Part shown: piece by piece, positions 23,999-32,420 of the stretch
Position numbering within the stretch: the stretch's first letter is position 1
Layout of the letters: every line of letters begins with the position of its first letter
Made by a program: the position numbers and the translations under genes
The notes under the pieces: generated by a model
What the model saw: the letters and a program-made list of their open reading frames with translations, nothing else
What the model was told of the DNA's origin: nothing
Databases searched by the model: none
DNA from: a virus
Length of the DNA stretch: 64,000 nucleotides
IMG/VR virus record: IMGVR_UViG_3300021181_000009
Location: 1 to 64,000 of that record
Reading direction: 5' to 3' (one strand)

Positions 23999-24742
23999 TT
24001 CATCCATAAGCCAATAAGCTATTAATTTGTGAGAATCACAATTGAAGTGCATGCTTGGTAATAAAAATGTATCATCATTAAAGTGCGAATACAATTTTTT
24101 ATACATAGAATCTTTTATATGAAATTTTTCCAGTAACGCGTTTTGTTTTAATAAACGATGACTTGAGATAGTATATTCATGCTGCTTATCGACCATATCA
24201 AAATGTACAAAATTTATATTTTGTTTTGCACAATAATGATGTAGTGCCAAAATTTGAAGATAAAATTCTTGGTTTATGTAATCGTCTAATGAATATTTTA
24301 GTAGCGTTGATCTAATTTCTATCGCATCTGATAAATCAAATTTCGGGCTAAACTTTGTCATTATAAAACTATCATTGCATTTTATTTTATCGTTCCAAAT
24401 CCAAGTTCTATTAGAATTTGTATTCTGCAATATACATACAATTTTTTCATAATGATTATTTTCTCTTATTTTTGATATAGCAATAATAGCTCTTTGTATA
24501 GAATCAATTTGAGAGCTACCTGATATGCCCAAATTAATTACGTTATATTTGCTGTCAGCCAGATAGTTAGTATAGCTCAATTTTTTCCTATCCTCATCAC
24601 ATATTTGATTTTCTAAATATGTTTTCTTTGATACTACTAATGCTTGCTTAGGATTTTTTATGTCAATATATCCAGGGACATTCTTCTCTTCCCAAAGCTC
24701 AGCACCTGCCGTAAAAGAATCCCCAGCACAAACAATAATCAT
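23975..24742 (-). CDS. SGNH/GDSL-hydrolase-like protein C
   Basis: 255 residues. Block I VCAGDSFTAGAELWEEKNVP keeps GDS. NLGISGSSQIDSI and VCILQNTNSNRTWIW are the middle blocks. The last block is LPSMHFNCDSHKLIAYWLMD, with His kept but Asp replaced. The family seems to have lost the usual Asp of the triad throughout. The last seven codons form one arm of a terminator hairpin. Coupled by ATGA to the upstream paralogue. Confidence 0.6.
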   Translation of the reverse strand: MIIVCAGDSFTAGAELWEEKNVPGYIDIKNPKQALVVSKKTYLENQICDEDRKKLSYTNYLADSKYNVINLGISGSSQIDSIQRAIIAISKIRENNHYEKIVCILQNTNSNRTWIWNDKIKCNDSFIMTKFSPKFDLSDAIEIRSTLLKYSLDDYINQEFYLQILALHHYCAKQNINFVHFDMVDKQHEYTISSHRLLKQNALLEKFHIKDSMYKKLYSHFNDDTFLLPSMHFNCDSHKLIAYWLMDELRKRDIL

Positions 24743-25512
24743 AGAAATTTATCCTCAATGTAATCTACCAAATCATTTGCAATTATCTCATGATATCGAC
24801 CTTTCAGATGCCAAGACGGTAACACTGCATCCTTCTCTTTTATTCGATAGTAATCATATGCTCTCTGTAATGCGCCCGTCGGAAAAATATCAATAGTTTT
24901 TATATACTCAGACTTCATTGCACGTATTTTTTCAGACATATCAAATCTGTATGTGTATGCATGATTATAGAAAGAAAAATTTAAGAATGGTATATTAAGT
25001 TTCTTGAAGAAATCTCGCATAATAAATGCTTGGGAATAAAATTGTGTCGCCAATGTTTCTTCATCTATAAATTTCTTAATATAACTTACTAATTCTGAAG
25101 TCTCAGGATAGTGTTTCGTATGTATGTCAATTTTATCAACATTCAAACCCTCCAATTGATATTTTTGGCTACTACAAAAAGTCATTCTATTTCTGAAAGT
25201 ATCTTGCATAACACAAACAATTTTTTCGTTTGGATATTCCATCCTGATTCTAACAAAATTGTTGAACATGTTTTCAGTGATCATTTGTTGTGATGCGCCA
25301 CCTTTCCCAAAATTATGTATTGACCAATCTGTTCTCATTTTCTTCATAAATCCAGTATAAGTTAGATCCTTTCTAAGAACATCAGTAGTTGGATTATACA
25401 CCATATTACTTCTAGCAATGTCAGGTGTCATTAAGCAATATTCCGGCACATTTTGTTCTTCCCACAATTCAGTTCCATCTGTATATGAATCACCAACACA
25501 AATAACGATCAT
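24739..25512 (-). CDS. SGNH/GDSL-hydrolase-like protein D
   Basis: 257 residues. Block I VICVGDSYTDGTELWEEQNV has GDS and the shared GTELWEE-x-NVP-x-Y stretch that marks the family. NFGKGGASQQMITENM and VCVMQDTFRNRMTF follow. The last block LPSWHLKGRYHEIIANDLVD keeps His. It is nearest to the Ser-lost gene at 20706 (shared RN-x-x-TF/IF line, FP-x-GA near the end). A GAGGAAG ribosome-binding site precedes it, and the palindromic late promoter at 25531-25544 is the likely start of this transcript. Confidence 0.6.
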   Translation of the reverse strand: MIVICVGDSYTDGTELWEEQNVPEYCLMTPDIARSNMVYNPTTDVLRKDLTYTGFMKKMRTDWSIHNFGKGGASQQMITENMFNNFVRIRMEYPNEKIVCVMQDTFRNRMTFCSSQKYQLEGLNVDKIDIHTKHYPETSELVSYIKKFIDEETLATQFYSQAFIMRDFFKKLNIPFLNFSFYNHAYTYRFDMSEKIRAMKSEYIKTIDIFPTGALQRAYDYYRIKEKDAVLPSWHLKGRYHEIIANDLVDYIEDKFL

Positions 25513-25530
25513 TTTATCTTCCTCATGAAT

Positions 25531-25544
25531 TATTTACGTAAATA
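25531..25544. promoter_or_regulatory. Divergent late promoters fused in a 14-bp palindrome (TATTTACGTAAATA)
   Basis: The perfect palindrome TATTTACGTAAATA holds CGTAAATA on each strand. On the minus strand it precedes the gene starting at 25512 by 18 nt, which include GAGGAAG. On the plus strand it ends 5 nt before the ATG at 25550, leaving no room for a leader. It is the second such fused divergent element after 14175-14186. Confidence 0.55.
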
Positions 25545-25549
25545 TTCGC

Positions 25550-26404
25550 ATGACTACGATTAAAATCACTTTTAATACGCACTACACATTAGATTTTACA
25601 TTAACAGATACAGAAATTTCAGAACGATGGCTCACAGTGTTAAAAGATGCTATCAAAAATTACAGCATCGATGATGCTAGACGCTTCTACGGCTTTTCTT
25701 CTAATGCTGACATTGCACTCCAAAAAATAAACATAACAATAGATACGATAAACAAACACAAACCGTTAATTGATAGAAACGTTTTATCCGTTCATGACTA
25801 TGATACTCTGAATTACTTGCACAGCATTTTTGAAAAACACCATGGACTATCAGATGCGCAAACAAATGAATTCAAAAGTATGCCAGAAGAATATCAAAAA
25901 GCATTATGTCAATTAAACATAGATGTTCATAGATGCGAATCTGTCCTCAGAGGCAACAAACCTAGAGTGGTAGTAACTTACTTTGGGCAACCAAAGACAG
26001 AAAAATTCAATGATTCTGATTTTGATTTGATGACTAATCGATATGAATTCGGAACCATCTACCTCAATTATGTGAATATCGGAAAAACTCTAGAAGATTT
26101 AGCGCAAGATAATGACGAATACATCAGCAGAGAAGCATTCAAGCCATTCATAAATTTTAGTTCTGATTTCAATATCAAATTTTGGGATACCGATGTGCCA
26201 AAAGCAAAGATAGTAGAAAAAATGATGGACGAATATTACATTGAACATCAAGAATTTTTCAATTCGTTAGGATATGATAGAAATCATCCGCATTTAAAAC
26301 CTGGTTCAATTCCTGTAGCAAATTTGTCCAGCAATGCAGATCGTGAATCCATCATTAACAACATAAAGAACAATCAACTCATTACAAAGATATCAATAGA
26401 ATGA
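25550..26404 (+). CDS. Unknown protein coupled to a radical SAM gene
   Basis: 284 residues, no family recognised. It begins with a beta hairpin-like segment (TTIKITFNTHYTLDFTLTDT), then an alpha-rich part, then RVVVTYFGQPKTEKF and RYEFGTIYLNYVNIGKTLED. His, Asp and Asn are frequent (NHPHLKPGS near the C-terminus), but I see no metal or catalytic motif. It overlaps the radical SAM gene at 26401 by ATGA, so the two are made together and may form a complex. It would be read from a leaderless late message. Confidence 0.5.
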   Translation: MTTIKITFNTHYTLDFTLTDTEISERWLTVLKDAIKNYSIDDARRFYGFSSNADIALQKINITIDTINKHKPLIDRNVLSVHDYDTLNYLHSIFEKHHGLSDAQTNEFKSMPEEYQKALCQLNIDVHRCESVLRGNKPRVVVTYFGQPKTEKFNDSDFDLMTNRYEFGTIYLNYVNIGKTLEDLAQDNDEYISREAFKPFINFSSDFNIKFWDTDVPKAKIVEKMMDEYYIEHQEFFNSLGYDRNHPHLKPGSIPVANLSSNADRESIINNIKNNQLITKISIE

Positions 26405-27357
26405 AACGAATCATAGAAATTTTCTCAGAAAAGCCAAACACATTTCACATTGACTTTTTGATCAACAATATATGCACCAACAGTTGCTGGTATTGTGAGC
26501 CAAATCTTTATAACGGTTCTAATCATCATTTCGAAGATGAAGAATTATTTGCATTCATTGATAATCTGAATTCAAATCTCAAAGACAAGAAAGTGCATAT
26601 TGCATTTTCTGGCGGTGAGCCAACACTTTATCCTAAATTTATAGAGTTAGTTCAACGAATGAAATCCTTGGGATGGACTGTAGGACTTACTTCAAATGGA
26701 CAGAGAACTGCTAGATACTTTTCTGAACTTGCACCACACTGTGCATACATCGCAATGTCGTATCACTCAGAATTTGCTAAAGATGATTGGATGAATACTG
26801 CGTTAGCTGCTGCTGAACATACACAAGTGCTTGTGCGTGTTATGATGGATCCATACAATTGGGATCATTGCTATGCTAAGTTTAATGAATTTGCTGCAAA
26901 TCCTAACTTAGCTGTTGAGGCAGTTAGATTATATAGGCACGAAGGTATGAGTCTAGGGGCAGACGGGAAGGATGTAGGTTATACTGACGAACAAGATAAT
27001 TGGTTGAATACGGTATCAAGAGTAGAACGTAAGAATTGGATTCAAACTGACGTCAATACAACTGATGCATTCGCTAAGTTCAATGATGGTGAATTCAAAA
27101 AGATCAACACGATTGATTTGGTTAATTCAAAACAGAATTCGTTTGTAGGGTTTGAATGCGATATCGGTAAAGCGAGTTTGTTTATCAACTACGATGGTCA
27201 AATAAAGCGTGGAAATTGTTTCAATGATGGTTGGGAAGGAAGGTTTGATGAAGTGGATTTAGAAAAACTTTTATCCACTTCTACTAAATGTCGGACACCA
27301 TTTTGTTATTGCGGTATCGACGTTACTGTTCCTAAACGGAAGATTACTTCGAAATAA
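26401..27357 (+). CDS. Radical SAM protein with C-terminal Cys-rich region
   Basis: 318 residues. The 4Fe-4S motif C-x3-C-x2-C is ICTNSCWYC; IAFSGGEPTLYP is the SAM-binding GGE motif. The C-terminal 80 residues hold further Cys (FECDIGKAS, GNCFNDGWEG, CRTPFCYCGI), like a SPASM or twitch auxiliary cluster. It is the only plus-strand radical SAM of the six and the only one without an N-terminal Cys-rich domain. Its end overlaps the end of the minus-strand radical SAM gene by 14 nt. Radical chemistry on a peptide or sugar is expected; the substrate is unknown. Confidence 0.85.
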   Translation: MKRIIEIFSEKPNTFHIDFLINNICTNSCWYCEPNLYNGSNHHFEDEELFAFIDNLNSNLKDKKVHIAFSGGEPTLYPKFIELVQRMKSLGWTVGLTSNGQRTARYFSELAPHCAYIAMSYHSEFAKDDWMNTALAAAEHTQVLVRVMMDPYNWDHCYAKFNEFAANPNLAVEAVRLYRHEGMSLGADGKDVGYTDEQDNWLNTVSRVERKNWIQTDVNTTDAFAKFNDGEFKKINTIDLVNSKQNSFVGFECDIGKASLFINYDGQIKRGNCFNDGWEGRFDEVDLEKLLSTSTKCRTPFCYCGIDVTVPKRKITSK

Positions 27358-28528
27358 CGATATCACCTAGATACTTAGGATATTGAATATCTCTAGTTTC
27401 ATTTAGTGCATTGATAACTTGATTAAGCTTATCTCTCATATTACTATCACTTTTGTTGTTGTCGAGCCAAGCGATCATTGTAGATTTGATCTGATCATCT
27501 TTTAGTGGTGCAATAGATTTTCTCACTTTTATCTTTTCAGCTTCAGTGAGCGCAGATGCAGAAAAATATTCAGGAGAATAAACTGGATTGACATACATTT
27601 GCAATTTATATTCTTCTAGAAAACCTTGCATCTGCTCTATTTGACATGCGTTCAATGCTGAAATTGTTTGGCATACAAAATAATATACATTATGTGGTTT
27701 GTTAGCAATATACCATTCTAGATTGTTTTGAATATCTGCAAAATTAGAACCATAACGAATATAGTCATTCATTTCATACGTAGCATCGATACTAAATTGT
27801 ACTGATACATACTTGAATTGACTCCAAAGTGCAATAAATTCTTCATCTTTGATCGTTAGATTAATACTGTATTCAATATGAATGTTCTTAGCAACTCCCA
27901 TATCAATAAGTTTTTGAAGCAATACTTTATGTTGCTTGATTAGCAGTGGTTCTCCACCATTGATATAAATTTTCTGAACATGTTTGCTTATGGCAGCTAA
28001 GTTTTCGTAAAATCCTTCGCTTTCGAACCAACGAGTTTGCTTAGAATTTTCAAAAGCTTTGAACCATTCAATTTTCTTCGTAAGAAATTGCTCATCCTTA
28101 CTCCACTTAGAACTAGATACGCTATTACACGTAATGCAGGCCAGGTTACACGTATTACCCAACCGTAACTCGATGAATTGTAAAGGTGAATCAATGCTAC
28201 CATCCACATACGTAAATGCGTCATCTTCTTTCCAGTTATATAAATGATTCTCTAACTGTCTCTTACTTCTTCCGCCAGATCGTTCAGTCTCATAGCATCG
28301 ATGACATTGGGAAGGTTCTTGTCCAGCAAGCATATTTAGACGAACTTGTTTAAATGATTCACTGTTACGAATTTCATCCAATGTATTTTTACCTAAGAAA
28401 AGCATCTGCCCGTTTGTTCTAGCAAACGAATTTGGGTTAGACATATCAGCTTGACAACATACACTTACAGAACCATTGGGATGAGTTCCAAGATGCTGAA
28501 ATGGGAGGCAGCAAGAAGTTTTAGCCAT
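27344..28528 (-). CDS. Twitch-domain radical SAM protein 1
   Basis: 394 residues from ATG 28528 (MAKTSCCLPFQHLG); an upstream GTG-like start at 28591 lies within the HNH gene and is rejected. The N-terminal domain has CCLPFQHLGTHPNGSVSVCC and CHRCYETE, the Cys pattern of an N-terminal auxiliary (twitch) cluster. The radical SAM core has NTCNLACITCN (C-x3-C-x2-C) and IYINGGEPLLI. The C-terminal part is helical. It belongs to the phage twitch radical SAM family of unknown substrate. Its start overlaps the HNH endonuclease gene by 8 nt. Confidence 0.85.
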   Translation of the reverse strand: MAKTSCCLPFQHLGTHPNGSVSVCCQADMSNPNSFARTNGQMLFLGKNTLDEIRNSESFKQVRLNMLAGQEPSQCHRCYETERSGGRSKRQLENHLYNWKEDDAFTYVDGSIDSPLQFIELRLGNTCNLACITCNSVSSSKWSKDEQFLTKKIEWFKAFENSKQTRWFESEGFYENLAAISKHVQKIYINGGEPLLIKQHKVLLQKLIDMGVAKNIHIEYSINLTIKDEEFIALWSQFKYVSVQFSIDATYEMNDYIRYGSNFADIQNNLEWYIANKPHNVYYFVCQTISALNACQIEQMQGFLEEYKLQMYVNPVYSPEYFSASALTEAEKIKVRKSIAPLKDDQIKSTMIAWLDNNKSDSNMRDKLNQVINALNETRDIQYPKYLGDIVISK

Positions 28529-29018
28529 GGTTTGCAAATTCACCATGCAATTTGCTTCTATACTCTTCGACCACCTTCTTGGCCTCCTCAATTGAATTAA
28601 ATGAACCTAAATTTTTATTACGACCATCCTCAAGCCCTATGTGGGCTTGCCATTTGTGCGATTTTTTATGCCAACTCACGCCTTTCACTCCAGATGTATT
28701 TTTTACATTCATTTTACTATTTCTTTGATTTTGCGCATTTGTAGCCTCCCTAAGGTTAATCCAAGAATTATTTGCTTTGTTTCCGTCTATATGATCTATG
28801 AAATTTTTCGGAAATTCTCCTGACATGTACAGCCAAGCTAATCTATGTGCATAATACCGTTTTCCTCGCACCTTAACTTGCACATATCCATCATGCTTTA
28901 ATGATCCTGCTATAGATCCAGGTTTAATATTACTAAATTTAGAGGGTGCAAGCCAAATAAATTGACCAGTAACTGGATCATAGGTTAAACTTTCTTTCAA
29001 TTCATGTTGTGTAATCAT
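28521..29018 (-). CDS. HNH homing endonuclease with AP2 DNA-binding domain
   Basis: 165 residues. The N-terminal 50 residues form the usual start (YDPVTGQFIWL). The HNH motif is FIDHIDGNKANNSWINLREA, followed by TNAQNQRN, and the C-terminal AP2-type DNA-binding segment is GVKGVSWHKKSHKWQAHI. Such free-standing genes copy themselves into sites lacking them. It is wedged exactly between two radical SAM genes with short overlaps on both sides (4 and 8 nt), so it is probably a recent insertion into their shared transcript. Confidence 0.9.
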   Translation of the reverse strand: MITQHELKESLTYDPVTGQFIWLAPSKFSNIKPGSIAGSLKHDGYVQVKVRGKRYYAHRLAWLYMSGEFPKNFIDHIDGNKANNSWINLREATNAQNQRNSKMNVKNTSGVKGVSWHKKSHKWQAHIGLEDGRNKNLGSFNSIEEAKKVVEEYRSKLHGEFANHG

Positions 29019-30304
29019 ATATTATCCCACCAATTTTTAGCATCACTTGCTAGTATATCAGACATAGTTAAAGGGTGCTTCCTATGTCCTTCCAATTTTA
29101 ACAATCTCTCTTTTCCTAATTTTAAACCTTGTTCATAATCAGGATATTTCTGATCAAAAGTCAATCTTCGTTTCATATCTTTAAACGTGTCTGAATATAC
29201 TTTTGTTAAAGGGTTGTGCAATGATTCCTCATAAGCGATCAAATCATCTAAAATAGGATCAAGAATAGTATGTGGTAGGGACATAGGGCTCATCAAAACT
29301 TGGCTATCAAAATCAAAAGTAATTTTAACATAACTCTTAACTCCTAATTCCGTTGCTAATTTCATCAAATTTTTCATGTCAAATAACCCAGGTAATGTTA
29401 TCGTCACATCAATAACCATACCGTTCATTCCGAACAAATTATTTAAGAACATACCTTCTTTAAAGTTCTCTAACCATTGCTCCCATTTAAGTCCAGTTCT
29501 AATGTATTCTGCAACATCAGCGGTAGCGTCCATTGAAGCACATACATTCACTCCCTTAAAGTAAGGCAACAAATCATATAGATTTCTTACATTGCTTAGA
29601 TTCGTATTATATCTCACAATTACATTTTTACTCTGACCAGTCTCTACAAGATGATTCATTATCGACCAGTGAATAGGATACATAAGTGGCTCTCCACCAA
29701 CCCAATATATTTCTTCAATACGATTCTCTTTGACTGCATCCCAAAGTTCTTGTTCTAAGACTTGTTGAAAATCTTCTATCTTCTCTTTGTTATCAGCACT
29801 CATCCATTTTTCAGTTTGCGGATTCCAAGTGCCCAGCATTCTTTTTTCACTTTCCCATGCAGAACTAAGTTCGGGACCACACATACGACATTTGAAGTTA
29901 CACAGGTTGCTGACACGGTAATCATAGCTCATTGGCTTCAATGAAGTATATCCGTTTTCGTCAATAGAATCAAACGCGTCTTGAATCTTATGTGAAAACA
30001 ACGTTTCATTAAAATATTGTTTATACGTATGAAGATTCAAGATATTATCATTGCATATTTCGCACTGCGAGGGAACTTCACCATTCTTCATTTTCAATCG
30101 TATTCTTCGAATGTATTCACTATTCCACCAATCATCTAGAGGAATAGGATTATAGTCTAATTGTGTTGCTTCACCCTTATCAATATATCCTTTAAAGAAT
30201 TGCGGTTCCTCTCTACTAGCACAACATAATCTGCGCTCGCCCGACGGATGCGCCATAGTATGCAATACCGAAGCAGTGCAAAATGATTTTGGTATTTGAG
30301 ACAT
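29015..30304 (-). CDS. Twitch-domain radical SAM protein 2
   Basis: 429 residues. The N-terminal Cys domain has SFCTASVLHTMAHPSGERRL followed by CC and then CEICND. The core motif is NLCNFKCRMCG, and the SAM-binding motif is IYWVGGEPLMYP. FDSIDENGY and the C-terminal helices have no match I can name. The two N-terminal clusters and the core Cys set match the twitch radical SAM pattern. It abuts the small gene ending at 30304. Its GGE and Cys motifs are complete, so it should be active. Confidence 0.85.
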   Translation of the reverse strand: MSQIPKSFCTASVLHTMAHPSGERRLCCASREEPQFFKGYIDKGEATQLDYNPIPLDDWWNSEYIRRIRLKMKNGEVPSQCEICNDNILNLHTYKQYFNETLFSHKIQDAFDSIDENGYTSLKPMSYDYRVSNLCNFKCRMCGPELSSAWESEKRMLGTWNPQTEKWMSADNKEKIEDFQQVLEQELWDAVKENRIEEIYWVGGEPLMYPIHWSIMNHLVETGQSKNVIVRYNTNLSNVRNLYDLLPYFKGVNVCASMDATADVAEYIRTGLKWEQWLENFKEGMFLNNLFGMNGMVIDVTITLPGLFDMKNLMKLATELGVKSYVKITFDFDSQVLMSPMSLPHTILDPILDDLIAYEESLHNPLTKVYSDTFKDMKRRLTFDQKYPDYEQGLKLGKERLLKLEGHRKHPLTMSDILASDAKNWWDNI

Positions 30305-30597
30305 TATAAGTGTTTAATTATGAATTCTAGTGCTTCTTTTTCGCAATCGAAGACTAAAATGATTCTTGAGTAAAGGGATGTTCCAGCAAATCCCTGAGGA
30401 TAAATCGGAGTTTCTAATTCTAATTTTGATCTTACAGATTTTCCTTGAAGGAAATTTGATTGTGCAGTAGTTAGCCACATGCGAGTTTCGAAACATAGTG
30501 AATCATTTTCTACTGTTTTCATTTCAGTATATGCACCTGGCCATGAGGCGTCTAGATTGATTCTATTCCATGATTTCAAAACTACTTCAGTTGCCAT
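30304..30597 (-). CDS. Small companion protein a (shared C-terminal motif)
   Basis: 97 residues from ATG 30597 (ATGA overlap with the upstream small gene); a TTG one codon earlier is not needed. The C-terminal IILVFDCEKEALEFIIKHL matches the ends of the small proteins at 30597 and 32121: hydrophobic strand, F-[DE], then D/E-A-x-x-F. No Cys-rich or leader-like core of a RiPP precursor is visible. Position between radical SAM genes suggests a partner or regulator; this is inference. Confidence 0.5.
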   Translation of the reverse strand: MATEVVLKSWNRINLDASWPGAYTEMKTVENDSLCFETRMWLTTAQSNFLQGKSVRSKLELETPIYPQGFAGTSLYSRIILVFDCEKEALEFIIKHL

Positions 30598-30896
30598 CAA
30601 TTCGCCATTCTGTTATTGTATCTTAAACTAAATTCAAACGCATCTTGCTCGGTATCAAATTCTATATAATAATGTATAGAATACTTTTGTCCCGGCCATT
30701 CTGTGTGAGTCTGCTTTACAAGTGTCTCTCTAATTATCCTGTATGATTTTTGTTTCAGCCAATCAAGAGACAATATTTCCTTATACAGAGAAAATGGATT
30801 CTTCTCTATTTCTTTTTTATCATAAACAACTTTCCCAACTTCCATTGTCCTCAAGAAGTTTGGTTCAATTTTTTCGAGTAATACTCTGCTTGTCAT
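30597..30896 (-). CDS. Small companion protein b (shared C-terminal motif)
   Basis: 99 residues, overlapping the 3' end of the radical SAM gene at 30865 by 32 nt. The N-terminus SRVLLEKIEP parallels TEVVLKSWNR of companion a, which supports the upstream ATG (30896) over the internal one at 30845. The C-terminus is YYIEFDTEQDAFEFSLRY. Both proteins have WPG (TEWPGQKY here, SWPGAYTE in a), so a and b are paralogues. Function unknown. Confidence 0.5.
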   Translation of the reverse strand: MTSRVLLEKIEPNFLRTMEVGKVVYDKKEIEKNPFSLYKEILSLDWLKQKSYRIIRETLVKQTHTEWPGQKYSIHYYIEFDTEQDAFEFSLRYNNRMAN

Positions 30897-32124
30897 AAAG
30901 AGTTTTATTAATTAACAACTCAGCTAGTTCTGGAGCAACATCGAAAATATTTTCGTTCCTCTGAAAATCCAATAGTTCAGTATTAATTGTAAATTGGTCA
31001 CTTAAGTCTTGCCCAGGCTGCATCATAAAGCCAATCAATCCGTCTGCTGAAGAAACCAATTTGTTGTCAAATTCAAATTCTGATTTCTTCAAATATTCAA
31101 CATAGCTTTCTAGTTTAGTTTTTGCATACTGTTTAAATTCATCACTCGTATTCTTAACACAATAATACTCTTGTGTGTGCAAAAGGTTAAACAAAATTTC
31201 TGGCCTTGCGCCATCTAACCAGCCAGACGCTCTAAAATATTTATGAATGTCTTCTAGACGAGTGATATTAAAAACGCTAATCGTAGGAGCAAACCAAACA
31301 CAAACATTTGTATGCTCTTTAGTATAAATCATCATTTCATCAATATTTTTCTTAACGACGGGCCAATCTGTCCCATATCGCCAATATTCAGCACGACCCT
31401 CAATTTCGTCTATACTAAAACTCATAGTAACGCTATTAAATTTGTGCCAAGCGTCTCTAAAATCAAATGTCTTGTAGGTTAATTTGCTGCCATTTGTAGA
31501 GTATTGAATATTCACATCCGTTCTATTTTCTTCAATCAATTTGTTGATAATTTTATAATGATCTTCCATTAATAATGGTTCGCCGCCCGCAAAATGCATT
31601 GCCTTAACTTGATTAGTATTCTGTTCAATGATTTGGTTAAGACCAATTTCTGATGCACTTCGAATGTGTGTTACTTTGTCACTTTTAATTCCTGATGCCC
31701 TATCTGACAGTTGCTTATATGTGCTACTCAATTGTGGTCCGCATGTTCTGCATGCATAATTGCATAAATTACTTGATCTAAAATCCCAATTTAACATTTT
31801 TACATCTGCTGTTCCATCTTCTTGTGTAGAATCTATCAACTCTTGGGCATGATCTAAAAATTGGTGATTATAAGATTTTCTGAGAGATACTTGTCCAGCC
31901 TCTTCTGCCTTCCAGCATGTTTTGCATACATCTAGTTTTTTATCTGCTAGAATGTCAATTCTAAATTTCTTAAATTTTTCATTGTTCATTATAGCAATAC
32001 CTGATTCATCCAATTGCCCAAATGAATCTGCTGAATTTACTGCGCAGCATGGATATACATTGTTATTCGGCCAAAGGTGCATAGAGACCCATGGAGCACA
32101 GCATAGATGTTTTCTTTCACTCAT
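30865..32124 (-). CDS. Twitch-domain radical SAM protein 3
   Basis: 419 residues. N-terminal cluster: LCCAPWVSMHLWPNNNVYPC with a second C next to it, then CKTCWKAEEAG. Core: SNLCNYACRTCG. SAM site: MHFAGGEPLLMED. The C-terminal part is helical with no further Cys motif. The WPN and CCAV segments mark it as the same subfamily as radical SAM proteins 1 and 2, probably by duplication. It is flanked on both sides by the small companion genes and joined to 32121 by ATGA. Confidence 0.85.
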   Translation of the reverse strand: MSERKHLCCAPWVSMHLWPNNNVYPCCAVNSADSFGQLDESGIAIMNNEKFKKFRIDILADKKLDVCKTCWKAEEAGQVSLRKSYNHQFLDHAQELIDSTQEDGTADVKMLNWDFRSSNLCNYACRTCGPQLSSTYKQLSDRASGIKSDKVTHIRSASEIGLNQIIEQNTNQVKAMHFAGGEPLLMEDHYKIINKLIEENRTDVNIQYSTNGSKLTYKTFDFRDAWHKFNSVTMSFSIDEIEGRAEYWRYGTDWPVVKKNIDEMMIYTKEHTNVCVWFAPTISVFNITRLEDIHKYFRASGWLDGARPEILFNLLHTQEYYCVKNTSDEFKQYAKTKLESYVEYLKKSEFEFDNKLVSSADGLIGFMMQPGQDLSDQFTINTELLDFQRNENIFDVAPELAELLINKTLYDKQSITRKN

Positions 32125-32420
32125 TTCTTCAATTTAAACGCCAATGCGTCTAACCTATTTTCAAATTTAATAAAGAATTTAGCTTGAACGAAGGGAGAAC
32201 AATTAACATCCTGCTCTTCCTTCGTTTCAACTAATATCTTTACGCCTCTATACAGAGAAAAATCTATAGTTGATAATATCTTTTGCACTGCATGATTTAC
32301 AAAACGAATATGACCTGGATCATATTCGTGTTCTGTATCGTAAAAAGACGCATCATATCTATCATCAATAATGCCATAGCTTTGTGTATAAACTAAAACT
32401 TTTAGATCGTCATCATTCAT
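32121..32420 (-). CDS. Small companion protein c (shared C-terminal motif)
   Basis: 99 residues. Acidic N-terminus (MNDDDLKVLVYTQSYG), then EYDPGHIRFVNHAVQ, and the shared C-terminal motif FFIKFENRLDALAFKLKK. It is joined by ATGA to the radical SAM gene at 30865 and by an 8-nt overlap to the one at 32413, so it is translated between two radical SAM proteins. An accessory alpha/beta domain is likely; function unknown. Confidence 0.5.
   Translation of the reverse strand: MNDDDLKVLVYTQSYGIIDDRYDASFYDTEHEYDPGHIRFVNHAVQKILSTIDFSLYRGVKILVETKEEQDVNCSPFVQAKFFIKFENRLDALAFKLKK

Noticed and set aside
28529-28591. Earlier start for the radical SAM gene ending at 27344
   Set aside because: The added residues lie inside the HNH gene in another frame and do not resemble the Cys-rich start seen in the other radical SAM proteins.
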